Origin: Balneolaceae bacterium | GTDB lineage: Bacteria > Bacteroidota > Rhodothermia > Balneolales > Balneolaceae | Assembly: GCA_003561515.1 (NCBI GenBank) | Contig: PWWL01000308.1 | Coordinates: forward strand, 1 to 43,150 | Direction of reading: 5' to 3' | DNA: 43,150 bases | Shown: positions 17,526-26,573 of the stretch, piece after piece | Layout of the letters: each line of letters opens with the position of its first letter | How positions within the stretch are numbered: the first letter of the stretch is position 1 | Notes under the pieces: model-generated | The model's input: only the letters and a program-made list of their open reading frames with translations | The model's database searches: none | Told to the model about the DNA's origin: nothing | Program-made: the position numbers and the translations under genes

Positions 17526-18947
17526 TCAGCTTTTATCGGCCGGTGCCGGCACTTCAATGCCTGCAAAGTAGGGATAGGCCGAATTGCCATGCTCCGAGAT
17601 ATCGAGGCCTGCCGTTTCAACTCCATCGGAAACGCGCACGCCAAACAGAACCTTGATCAGGCTGAAAACCGCGAATGATGTGATAAAGATGAAGCCGATG
17701 ATAGCCGTGGTTCCCAGCAGCTGTACCCAGAAACTGACTCCAGGCACGAATATGCCTACCGCCAGGGTGCCCCAGATACCACACACCCCGTGAACCGAAA
17801 TCGCTCCAACCGGATCATCCACCTTTACCCTGTCGAAGAAGGTGATGGCAAACACCACAATCACTCCGGCAATGGCTCCCACAGCTACGGCTGCCATCGG
17901 TGAAATCACATCCGCCCCGGCTGTGATTCCCACCAGTCCGGCAAGCACGCCGTTCAGCGCCATCGGTGCGTCCATGTTTCTGAAAACCACCTGTGTAGTG
18001 AGCATCGCAGCAAGTGCGCCGGCCGAAGCGGCCAGGGCCGTGGTCACGAACACGAATGAGACTTCCGCCGGGTCTGCGCTGAGCACCGAACCGCCGTTAA
18101 ACCCGAACCATCCAAACCAGAGCAGAAATACTCCCACGGTAGCCAGCGGAATACTGTGGCCGGGAATGATATTCACCCTGCCTCCATCGAACTTCCCTTT
18201 CCTTGCGCCAAGTATCAGAACGCAGGCCAGGCCCGCGAAGCCGCCCACTGCATGAACCAGGGTTGAACCGGCAAAGTCATAGAATCCGAGGGAATCTAGC
18301 CATCCGCCGCCCCACAACCAGCTGCCTGTAATGGGGTAAAGCAACGCAACCAGGATGGCCCCAAAAAGCATAAAGGATGAGAGCTTGATTCTGCCCGTCA
18401 CGCACCCCGATACAATTGTTGCTGCCGTAGCGGCAAACATGGCCTGGAAAATGAAGTCGCTCCAGATGGTCATCTCCTCCCCGTAGGCCGGCGTAAGCAT
18501 GCCCACCGGATCGGAAGCGTCGAAACCTATCCCGAATCCCCCAAAGCCGAAAATCCCATTGAAATCGCCCGGGTACATGATCTGAAATCCGACAAAAGCA
18601 TAGGTCAGAATACCCGTACAAAGAATGAAAACATTCTTGTAAATCACATTCACGGAGTTTTTTGCCTGGGTAAGCCCGCTCTCCACAGACGCAAACCCGA
18701 GGTGCATGATAAAGACCATGCCGGCCGCTATCAGTATCCAGAGATTATCGATAATAAACTTCGGGAAGAGTGGCGAGGCTGTAAACTCTTCATAGGTGGC
18801 ATAGCCGGTTTCCTGCCCGGCTTCCTCACCTGAAACCATGACCGTCTCGGCCAGCAGTTCAGGTTCGGAATAAGCATGAATGGCTACATAGCCAGCAAGA
18901 AGAGCAAAACCTGCAAAAAGAAATGATGTTTTTAGAAACCTGTTCAT
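17526..18947 (-). CDS. amt: Ammonium transporter
   Basis: GFASVESGLTQAKNSVNVIYKN, DFAGSTLVHAVGGFAGLACVLILGARKGKF, VHGVCGIWGTLAVGIF. Confidence 0.97.
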   Translation of the reverse strand: MNRFLKTSFLFAGFALLAGYVAIHAYSEPELLAETVMVSGEEAGQETGYATYEEFTASPLFPKFIIDNLWILIAAGMVFIMHLGFASVESGLTQAKNSVNVIYKNVFILCTGILTYAFVGFQIMYPGDFNGIFGFGGFGIGFDASDPVGMLTPAYGEEMTIWSDFIFQAMFAATAATIVSGCVTGRIKLSSFMLFGAILVALLYPITGSWLWGGGWLDSLGFYDFAGSTLVHAVGGFAGLACVLILGARKGKFDGGRVNIIPGHSIPLATVGVFLLWFGWFGFNGGSVLSADPAEVSFVFVTTALAASAGALAAMLTTQVVFRNMDAPMALNGVLAGLVGITAGADVISPMAAVAVGAIAGVIVVFAITFFDRVKVDDPVGAISVHGVCGIWGTLAVGIFVPGVSFWVQLLGTTAIIGFIFITSFAVFSLIKVLFGVRVSDGVETAGLDISEHGNSAYPYFAGIEVPAPADKS

Positions 18948-19240
18948 AGGCGTGATGTTTGGTTAGAAATTGAACGCCTTAAATTTCAACTCTCAGATTC
19001 AATCTGTCAATAATTTTTTACGTTATGGCTCAATTTAGATTAAATAATTTATTCCTCCATGGAAAAGCGCTTTTAGAACTTAACATATTCCGGCCCTGTA
19101 CATTAGAATTATCTGTTACTCTCGATTTTCAGGCAAAAACTGAGAGTAAATTGATTCTGAATCTCCTGCAGCCTTTTTCTTATCTTGCACTCGTATACAG
19201 AAAAAATTACACCATACACAGACCTATCAACGACTAACTG

Positions 19241-20488
19241 ATGAATGATATTCGAGTAGTGGTAACCGGGCTTGGCGCCATCACACCTCTTGGAAATAAT
19301 GTAAACAATACCTGGAAAAGTGCCGTAGATGGCGTTAGCGGTGCAGCACCCATCACCAAATTCAACCCGGAAAAATTCAGGACCCATTTTGCCTGCGAGG
19401 TGAAAGGTTTTGAGCCGAAGGATCATCTCGACCGAAACGAGGTAAAGCGGTCGGACCTCTTCACGCAGTATGGCCTTTTTGCAGCCGCTGAAGCCATGAA
19501 AGATTCAGGCCTCGATCCCGATCGCGAGTCTCCGTTCGACATCGGAGTGATTTGGGGCACCGGCCAGGGCGGCATGGGTACCTTCGAGGAAGAGGTAAAG
19601 CAATATACCCTGAACAACTATGAGCCGAGGTTCAATCCGTTTTTTGTACCCCGCCTGATTCCCAATATGGCCTCCGGCTTGATCTCCATGAAGTTTGGCT
19701 TGATGGGAATAAATTACACTACCATTTCGGCGTGCGCCAGTTCCAACACCGCCATCATGGATGCCTTTAACTATATCAAACTGGGTAAGGCCAAAGCGTT
19801 TATTACCGGCGGATCGGAAGCTCCGGTCACAGAGGCTACCATTGGTGGCTTCACGGCCATGAAAGCGATGAGCACCCGGAACGATTCACCCGAGACCGCC
19901 TCGCGTCCGTTCGACCCCACCCGCGACGGCTTTGTAATGGGCGAAGGGTCGTGCGCGCTTGTGCTTGAAGAGTACGAACACGCCAAAAAGCGGGGAGCGA
20001 AAATTTACGCTGAGGTTGTTGGTGCTGCCATGACGGCCGATGCCTATCATCTTACGGCCACACATCCCGAGGGACTCGGAGCCCTGCGGGGTATGAGAAT
20101 TGCGCTTAAGGAAGCGGGAATGGAGCCGGAAGATTTGTCATACATCAACACACACTCCACATCCACACCTGTGGGCGACATCAGCGAAACCATAGCCGTG
20201 GCCAAACTTTATGAAGAGAGTGCCGGCAAGCCAGTAGTGACGGCCACCAAATCGATGACCGGGCACCTGCTCGGCGCCGCCGGGGCCATGGAGGCCCTCC
20301 TATCCATTCTCTCAGTGAAAGATGGCGTTATTCCGCCAACCATAAACACTGAGACGATTGATCCAGAAATACCTGAAAGCATCGACATAGTTCTCGGTGA
20401 GGCTCGTCAGGCCGATGTGACATCCGTGATGAGCAACAATTTTGGCTTTGGAGGGCACAACGCTATCGCCATTTTCAAAAAGGTGTGA
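19241..20488 (+). CDS. fabF: Beta-ketoacyl-ACP synthase II
   Basis: VVVTGLGAITPLGNNV, active-site TTISACASSNTAIMDA, SYINTHSTSTPVGD, ATKSMTGHLLGAAGA, SNNFGFGGHNA. Confidence 0.97.
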   Translation: MNDIRVVVTGLGAITPLGNNVNNTWKSAVDGVSGAAPITKFNPEKFRTHFACEVKGFEPKDHLDRNEVKRSDLFTQYGLFAAAEAMKDSGLDPDRESPFDIGVIWGTGQGGMGTFEEEVKQYTLNNYEPRFNPFFVPRLIPNMASGLISMKFGLMGINYTTISACASSNTAIMDAFNYIKLGKAKAFITGGSEAPVTEATIGGFTAMKAMSTRNDSPETASRPFDPTRDGFVMGEGSCALVLEEYEHAKKRGAKIYAEVVGAAMTADAYHLTATHPEGLGALRGMRIALKEAGMEPEDLSYINTHSTSTPVGDISETIAVAKLYEESAGKPVVTATKSMTGHLLGAAGAMEALLSILSVKDGVIPPTINTETIDPEIPESIDIVLGEARQADVTSVMSNNFGFGGHNAIAIFKKV

Positions 20489-20527
20489 TTCAGTAAAGTT
20501 TGGGATAATAATTTTGGCAAAAATCTA

Positions 20528-20571
20528 CCCTCCTTTCCAGGTCTCTTTTGATCTTAAGACCTCGGGGGAGG
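20528..20571. repeat. Intergenic hairpin repeat, copy A
   Basis: CCCTCCTTTCC-AGGTCT-CTTTTGATCTTA-AGACCT-CGGGGGAGG; related copy at 28525-28580 with compensatory stem changes. Confidence 0.75.
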
Positions 20572-20576
20572 CAGGA

Positions 20577-20620
20577 CCTGGGCTTTGCCCTGGGCTGTGT
20601 TACATGACGCCTTCAGCGTC
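20577..20620. repeat. REP-like twin palindrome
   Basis: CCTGGGCTTTGCCCTGG (20577-20593) and GACGC-CTTCA-GCGTC (20606-20620) separated by TGTGTTACAT-like spacer. Confidence 0.6.
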
Positions 20621-21080
20621 GGGTGTTTGCAGATGATAATAAAATCCAATCGGCCACATGAATCTTTTTTCTTATGGCGAGCACGTTCCGACAACGATTG
20701 GCCGGTAGCACCAGCGGTGCCCGACCAAGACACCTCCGGCCGTGATCTTCGAAAAACCAAAAAGTTTTATTCCGGAGGCTGTCCGCGATATCCGGAACAG
20801 CTGCCCGGGGCACATATCCGTTACCGAGCTTTCCCTTCAACCCCTCGGGATGGATCGCAGAGTTGATGCAGATCCACCGGATTTCACCAAGAAAAAACAA
20901 AGCTAATTGGATAATAGACAGGATGTAAACAGAACAAATCAGGGTTAGGGCTCGAACGCCTTCTCCCGTCCAAAGGTGTCGTAAGCGGGATTTGACATTT
21001 GCAGGTGGTTCCATACCATGCCCATGAAGCGTTCCCCCTCCACGTTCGCTGCGATCTTTGCAGTAAAAACCGACAGACTC

Positions 21081-23147
21081 TCAGGTTTCGATCACCTCAA
21101 ACCGAACGCTTCTCTCCCTCTCCTGGTCTGTTTCGGTGTCGATGATTCTTACGCGTAAATCATACAGTCCTGGACCCAGATCGGCCGTTTCGATTTCAAG
21201 ATCTTCAATAACCGTGCGGTATTCGTTAATGAAGTTGAGGGTAAGTACAAACTCTGCCTGCCCCTCTCTTGCGCTGCCATCTTCATCAACAGGAAGAATT
21301 CTGTAGGTAAGTTCAAAATTTGTGAACCCTGTTTCATCGTCCCGACGCTTTAAGTTGTATACTTCGAAATGAAGCACCAGCGTTTCATCGGCCGGGATCA
21401 CGGCGTTATTGGCAACCTGGAATGCAAATGGTTCGGTAGCTTTGTCCGATTCGAATCCCAAAATCAGATCTGCCACCTCCATAGAATCTGTGTGGCTCAC
21501 CAATGGTTTAGGCAGTCTGAACTGGCGTTTCCCAAGCCCTCTCAATGAACGGGGGAAAGGTGTTTCATCAATAGATCGGGAATCCGGATCATAGTTATTC
21601 AGCTCCACGGTTGCCGACTGATACGATCTCCCTGAATGGGTGCTTCTGAAAAGCGATCTTGAAGGCACAATTTCCGTTGCTGGCCGCCTGAAAAGCAACT
21701 CAGGCACATCAGTAAATTTCTGTTTTACATTCCACTCCTCATCGTATTCAATTAGTGTGTGGCTCAGCTCGTAATAAGGATGAAGATGCATAAGATTTTG
21801 ATCTGCCGCGGGCTCCTCGCTTAAATCAGACTTTGACTGATTACGGTAGTAATCGATCAGGAACGCCTCCTGCGCTTCACTCTCCACGTAAGTAAGGATA
21901 TACGGCTGACCATTTTCATCCAGAAAACGATATTGATACACATCTATTGGGACTGAAGGCATGACTCCCGCATAGGTAGATAATTCTACCGGTGCGCGGG
22001 TTGCACGTTTGCTCAGCAATTCACGGCTTTCTGCTTTAAAGGCAAGATCCATCCCCCTGAATGCCTGCAATCCCTGCTCCAGAACATTATCCTGCAACTC
22101 ATTGAGCCTGGTATTGAAAAATGGATCTATTTGAGTGAGTTGTTCATAATAAAGCAGCTGAAGCATCAATGCGGGTGTAATTCCTGCTCGCGTAAATTCA
22201 ACCCCTTCCTGCTGTCTCACCCTTTCCGTATGAAAAGCCCGTTCGGGTATGAAATCTTCTATGCTTGTTTGAAGCCTGAATTCTTCGCTGCGAACGTCCG
22301 TTCCAAAAATGAACGCTATCGCCTCATCACCTTCGATTGCAAGCTGATCGTAGAACCAAATCTCATACTCGGGATATCTGTGAAACTCATAAATCGCATC
22401 CGTTAAACGGACCAGTAAATCTTCATCTTCAACCGAACCCCTGTTTCTTTCATCTCTGCCGCTCAGCTCTTCATCAATATCCGTGTAAGGATTGAGCTGA
22501 TTTCTAAGCCACTGCTTCATGTTCAGGCTCTGTAGCGTGAGAATGCCTCTGCGGGTTCTGTCCGGTTCGCCGTAGCGAACATAGATCAGCGCCCTTTCAT
22601 CAGTGCCATACGCTGTTATGGTATTTCTGGTAAATTTCTCTCTGGATGCAGCAATACGCAGCCAGTGTTCTATTAAACGCTCGTTTGCAATCCCTGACGG
22701 GGTAGGATCGTGCTGAACCCAAAAACCTCGCATATCCGATGCAAGCCGATTATCGCTTTTTTCCCACCAGTTCACCCACTGCCGATAAATACCTTCGCCA
22801 ATGATGGGCCTCATACGGTTGATTTCCTGCCTGATGGCAACCCGGCTGTCGATACCGGATCCATCGAGAACAGCGCGGTAATACATCTCGGTAGCAGGTT
22901 CATAATACTCCCGCATTCGGTTTTCGGTAACTACCCGAATGTATTCTAATCCAATCCGGGCATCTACATACCGGATATCCCTGTATCCGTTGTACCAAAT
23001 GTCGAGCGCCTGCGTGGTGTTTCCGCGATAGAGTTCTTCAAGACCGCGTTCGTAAGCTCGCTGCGGTTGTGCATGAATCGCGTCTGTTAATACCGCCAAC
23101 ACAATGAGCGGTAATAGCTTTGATATAATTCTTTTTGCCTTGTGCAT
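21081..23147 (-). CDS. GWxTD domain-containing protein
   Basis: ORF start 23186 trimmed to MHKAKRIISKLLPLIVLAVLTDAIHAQ; YGTDERALIYVRYGEPDRTRRG typical of the GWxTD family. Confidence 0.8.
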   Translation of the reverse strand: MHKAKRIISKLLPLIVLAVLTDAIHAQPQRAYERGLEELYRGNTTQALDIWYNGYRDIRYVDARIGLEYIRVVTENRMREYYEPATEMYYRAVLDGSGIDSRVAIRQEINRMRPIIGEGIYRQWVNWWEKSDNRLASDMRGFWVQHDPTPSGIANERLIEHWLRIAASREKFTRNTITAYGTDERALIYVRYGEPDRTRRGILTLQSLNMKQWLRNQLNPYTDIDEELSGRDERNRGSVEDEDLLVRLTDAIYEFHRYPEYEIWFYDQLAIEGDEAIAFIFGTDVRSEEFRLQTSIEDFIPERAFHTERVRQQEGVEFTRAGITPALMLQLLYYEQLTQIDPFFNTRLNELQDNVLEQGLQAFRGMDLAFKAESRELLSKRATRAPVELSTYAGVMPSVPIDVYQYRFLDENGQPYILTYVESEAQEAFLIDYYRNQSKSDLSEEPAADQNLMHLHPYYELSHTLIEYDEEWNVKQKFTDVPELLFRRPATEIVPSRSLFRSTHSGRSYQSATVELNNYDPDSRSIDETPFPRSLRGLGKRQFRLPKPLVSHTDSMEVADLILGFESDKATEPFAFQVANNAVIPADETLVLHFEVYNLKRRDDETGFTNFELTYRILPVDEDGSAREGQAEFVLTLNFINEYRTVIEDLEIETADLGPGLYDLRVRIIDTETDQERERSVRFEVIET

Positions 23148-23381
23148 TGGGTCGGATAAATTAATGCATTTTAAAAAAAATACCACTCAAAAAGGAAGCG
23201 CACTTTTCGCCGGTAATGATGCCTTAAAAAGTTGCTCTCCATCTCGCGATAGCGATGTTCAAATATTTAATTTCCATTTTGGTAAACGATCACTTCGATC
23301 TGATCATATCCAGCTAATAAAGGTTCTCACAGAAAGTTCTTTTTTTAGTACCTTATGCGTGAACCGAATTGCAAGCTTTTT

Positions 23382-25388
23382 ATGGCTCAACACTACCGCG
23401 CATTAACCCGCACATACCGCCCCCAAACATTTGACGACATTGTTTCCCAGGAGCATGTTACAAGCACGCTCAAAAACGCAATCAGGCAAAATCGCATCTC
23501 ACACGCCTACATGTTCTGCGGACCCAGGGGAGTTGGAAAAACAACTATGGCCAGGGTACTGGCTCGCGCAGTGAACAATATCAGTACCGATGTGGACGGA
23601 GAGTCGCTCAATCAAACCCTCAACATCGTTGAGATGGATGCCGCCTCGAACCGAAAAATCGAGGATGTCCGCCAGCTGAAGGAAGTGATCCGCGTTCCGC
23701 CCCAGAGCGGCAACTACAAGATTTTCATCATTGACGAGGTTCACATGCTCACCAAGGAGGCATTTAATGCGCTCCTGAAAACCCTTGAGGAACCTCCGGC
23801 CCATGCCATTTTTATTTTTGCGACTACAGAACCGCACAAGGTACTTCCCACCATTTTGTCGCGCGTGCAGCGGTTCGACTTCAAGCGCATCAGCGTAGAC
23901 GAAATTGTAACCCGGCTCAGGGAAATCTGCAGTAAGGAACATATCACCATAGATGATGAGTCGCTCCACGTGATTGCAAAAAAAGCGGATGGCGCCCTAC
24001 GCGACGCCCTGGGTCTGATGGACCAAGCTATCGCCTTCTGCGGCACAACAATCAGCTACAGTGAGCTGCTGCAGGCGCTGAACGTAATCGGCCATGACCA
24101 GCTTTTTGAGCTTACAGATGCCGTCGTGAACCGCGACTCGAATGCGGGCCTTCAGCTCATCGATCGCCTGATGAAAGAAGGAGCCGACATTCAGGAGTAC
24201 CTTGTTTCACTTACTGAGCACATACGTAATCTCTATGTTGCCAAACAGGACGAACGGATGCACATGGTTGAAGCCACAACCGACACAAAAGTGCGCTATT
24301 CATCGGTGGCCGGCGAATTTAGTGAAGACGACCTGATGCGTATGCTTCACCTCGTGAGTGAGGCTCAGTTAAAAATCAAGGATGTACAACAGCCAAGAGT
24401 TCATTTTGAAATTCTTCTTCTGAAACTGGTACACATGGGCAGGTCGCGCGAACTGGGTGAGCTGCTGAAAGGCCTCGATGAGTTAAAAAAAAACGGAATT
24501 AACCGGCCTGCCGGGCAAAACAAGCCGCTGAATCAGAAAAAAGAGTCTGAGCCGGCTCCGGATGAGATTCAAAATCAGCAAACCACGGGCCCGGAAGCTT
24601 CAGATCCGAAAACTGTTTCAGAGAATCATTCTGCCTCTGCAAATAGAGATGTTAGAGTGAGTGAACCCGGCCGTGATGAAAAACAAGATGATGGCAAACA
24701 TCAAAATGCCGCGGGAACCTCACCCGAAATGCAGCAGGAAGCAGACACAACCAAAGAAGCTGGATCGGCTCAAGCATTAACAGCGGATTCATCGCAATCC
24801 GGGTCCGCCAGGGAGTTGCCAAAACAGAGCTTAAACGGACAGGCCGGCCGTGAACAGAACAATCATTTTGACGATGACGACTTTCTTACACCGAGGCCCA
24901 GCCTTGGCTTTGCCAGAGGTATAAGTTCAGGCAACGGAGGATCCTTTGAGAGTTCGGAATCGGAAGTTGCCACCGCCGAAGGTTCTGACAGTGATGGCGA
25001 AACGGAAACCATTGTGAAAACCATTTCTACCGCAGAAGATGCCGAAACACACTGGAAAGCATTTCTTGAAAACATCAAGATGAATGCCCCGCAGATGCTC
25101 TATTTCCAGATGCTTCGGGTACAGGTAAGGGACCTTCGCGGTAATGAACTTTTGCTCACCGCCGACAATGAATTTGCCTCAAGGCTGATCGATGAAAATC
25201 AGCAGATGATATCCTCTCTTTTTAAAGAGGTTAGCGGTTGTTTTCTGCGAATGAAATGCATGGTTGAGCGCAACCCGGAGGAGAAGAAGGAATCTATGAG
25301 CCCTTACGAACGTTTTAAAGATCTTCAGAAGAAAGATCCCAAACTGCGCACAATTGTAGAGCTGTTTGGAGCTGAGCTGGAGTATTGA
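23382..25388 (+). CDS. dnaX: DNA polymerase III subunit gamma/tau
   Basis: Start trimmed to MAQHYRALTRTYRPQTFDDIVSQEHVTSTLKNAI; AYMFCGPRGVGKTTMAR, IFIIDEVHMLTKEAFNALLKTLEEPP. Confidence 0.96.
   Translation: MAQHYRALTRTYRPQTFDDIVSQEHVTSTLKNAIRQNRISHAYMFCGPRGVGKTTMARVLARAVNNISTDVDGESLNQTLNIVEMDAASNRKIEDVRQLKEVIRVPPQSGNYKIFIIDEVHMLTKEAFNALLKTLEEPPAHAIFIFATTEPHKVLPTILSRVQRFDFKRISVDEIVTRLREICSKEHITIDDESLHVIAKKADGALRDALGLMDQAIAFCGTTISYSELLQALNVIGHDQLFELTDAVVNRDSNAGLQLIDRLMKEGADIQEYLVSLTEHIRNLYVAKQDERMHMVEATTDTKVRYSSVAGEFSEDDLMRMLHLVSEAQLKIKDVQQPRVHFEILLLKLVHMGRSRELGELLKGLDELKKNGINRPAGQNKPLNQKKESEPAPDEIQNQQTTGPEASDPKTVSENHSASANRDVRVSEPGRDEKQDDGKHQNAAGTSPEMQQEADTTKEAGSAQALTADSSQSGSARELPKQSLNGQAGREQNNHFDDDDFLTPRPSLGFARGISSGNGGSFESSESEVATAEGSDSDGETETIVKTISTAEDAETHWKAFLENIKMNAPQMLYFQMLRVQVRDLRGNELLLTADNEFASRLIDENQQMISSLFKEVSGCFLRMKCMVERNPEEKKESMSPYERFKDLQKKDPKLRTIVELFGAELEY
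24485..24493 (+). promoter_or_regulatory. A9 slippery tract in dnaX (candidate frameshift/transcriptional slippage site)
   Basis: GAGTTAAAAAAAAACGGAATTAACC; the -1 frame gives ..K-K-R-N-stop with TAA at 24500-24502. Confidence 0.65.
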
Positions 25389-25390
25389 AA

Positions 25391-25444
25391 GGCAACAGGC
25401 AACAGGCAACAGGCAACAGGCAACAGGCAACAGGCAACAGGCAA
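25391..25444. repeat. Tandem repeat, 7-bp unit GGCAACA, about 7.7 copies
   Basis: Seven exact units plus GGCAA, two nucleotides after the dnaX stop codon. Confidence 0.97.
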
Positions 25445-25554
25445 GCTGATCAGAGTTGATTGAAGTTTCAATATAAATAATTGAAAGATTTTAGTTTATG
25501 ACTCGCACCATTGCCTTCTCATTACCAATTTAATTTTCAAGCAATAGATCTATT

Positions 25555-25902
25555 ATGAATCAATTCAACATGGCCGATATGTTCGGCAGGATTAATGACC
25601 TCCAAAACAAAGTAAAAGAAGCGCAGGACCGCCTTGGCGAGGTGATTGTGGAAGCCGAGGCCGGTGGCGGTATGGTAAAAGTAAAAGCCAACGGCAAGCG
25701 CCAGGTCATCAGCATCGATGTTGACCGCGACGTTATCGATCCGGACGACAAAGAGATGCTTGAGGACCTGATTGTGGCCGGAGTAAATAAAGCCCTCGAA
25801 AAAGCTGAAGAAGCCGCCAAAGAAAAAATGCAGGATGTGTACAAAGACATCATGCCCGGCGGCGGCCTGCCCGGCATGGATCTGAGTAAGTTTGGGCTGT
25901 GA
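25555..25902 (+). CDS. ybaB: YbaB/EbfC family nucleoid-associated protein
   Basis: NQFNMADMFGRINDLQNKVKEAQDRLGEVIVEAEAGGGMVKVKANGKRQVISI; dnaX-ybaB-recR order. Confidence 0.93.
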   Translation: MNQFNMADMFGRINDLQNKVKEAQDRLGEVIVEAEAGGGMVKVKANGKRQVISIDVDRDVIDPDDKEMLEDLIVAGVNKALEKAEEAAKEKMQDVYKDIMPGGGLPGMDLSKFGL

Positions 25903-25949
25903 GATACAAAAGGGGACTTTTTTTGAATATCATCAATAATCAATTATAG

Positions 25950-26555
25950 ATGCAAATAACCTCCGAAGCCCTGGAAAGGGCGATTGAAGAGCTTGCGAAG
26001 CTGCCGGGCACCGGCCGGAAATCGGCCCAAAGAATTGCCATCCATCTGCTTAAACAGAGCGAAGAGCGAGTACTCACACTGGCCGACGCACTGGTGCAGC
26101 TCAAAAAATCGGTTACGCGCTGTTCTGTTTGCGGCACCATCACCGATAAAGACCCGTGTGGCATTTGCAGCAATCCCAAGCGCAGCAACGGTTCCATTTG
26201 CGTTGTGGAGGAATTTCAGGATGTATTGATCATTGAAAAAACGAACGAATTCAGGGGACGCTATCATGTGCTTGGTGGCATCATCTCCCCTCTTGAAAAT
26301 GTTGGCCCGGATGATATTCGCGTGAAAGAACTGCTTCAGCGGATATCTGACGTTGATGAACCCGTGCAGGAAGTAATTCTTGCCCTGAACCCGGATGCCG
26401 AGGGCGAAGCCACATCCTATTACATCAACAAGCTACTGCTGAATTATGACGTTAAGGTAACCAGGATCGCCTACGGAATACCCATGGGAACCGAACTTGA
26501 ATATATTGACGAAGCCACCCTGAGCCGCGCTTTTGCAAGCCGGACTTCTTTTTAA
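25950..26555 (+). CDS. recR: Recombination mediator RecR
   Basis: ELAKLPGTGRKSAQRIAIHLL, CSVCGTITDKDPCGICSN, YHVLGGIISPLENVGPDDI, LNPDAEGEATSYYI. Confidence 0.97.
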   Translation: MQITSEALERAIEELAKLPGTGRKSAQRIAIHLLKQSEERVLTLADALVQLKKSVTRCSVCGTITDKDPCGICSNPKRSNGSICVVEEFQDVLIIEKTNEFRGRYHVLGGIISPLENVGPDDIRVKELLQRISDVDEPVQEVILALNPDAEGEATSYYINKLLLNYDVKVTRIAYGIPMGTELEYIDEATLSRAFASRTSF

Positions 26556-26573
26556 ACCACAAAACTATCTGAT

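Noticed and set aside
20554-21014. Small ORFs on both strands downstream of fabF
   Set aside because: Overlapping short frames through palindrome-rich noncoding DNA; no family signature or consistent frame.
25179-25430. 83-aa minus ORF MPVACCLLPVACCLS...
   Set aside because: Translation of the GGCAACA tandem repeat and antisense dnaX.
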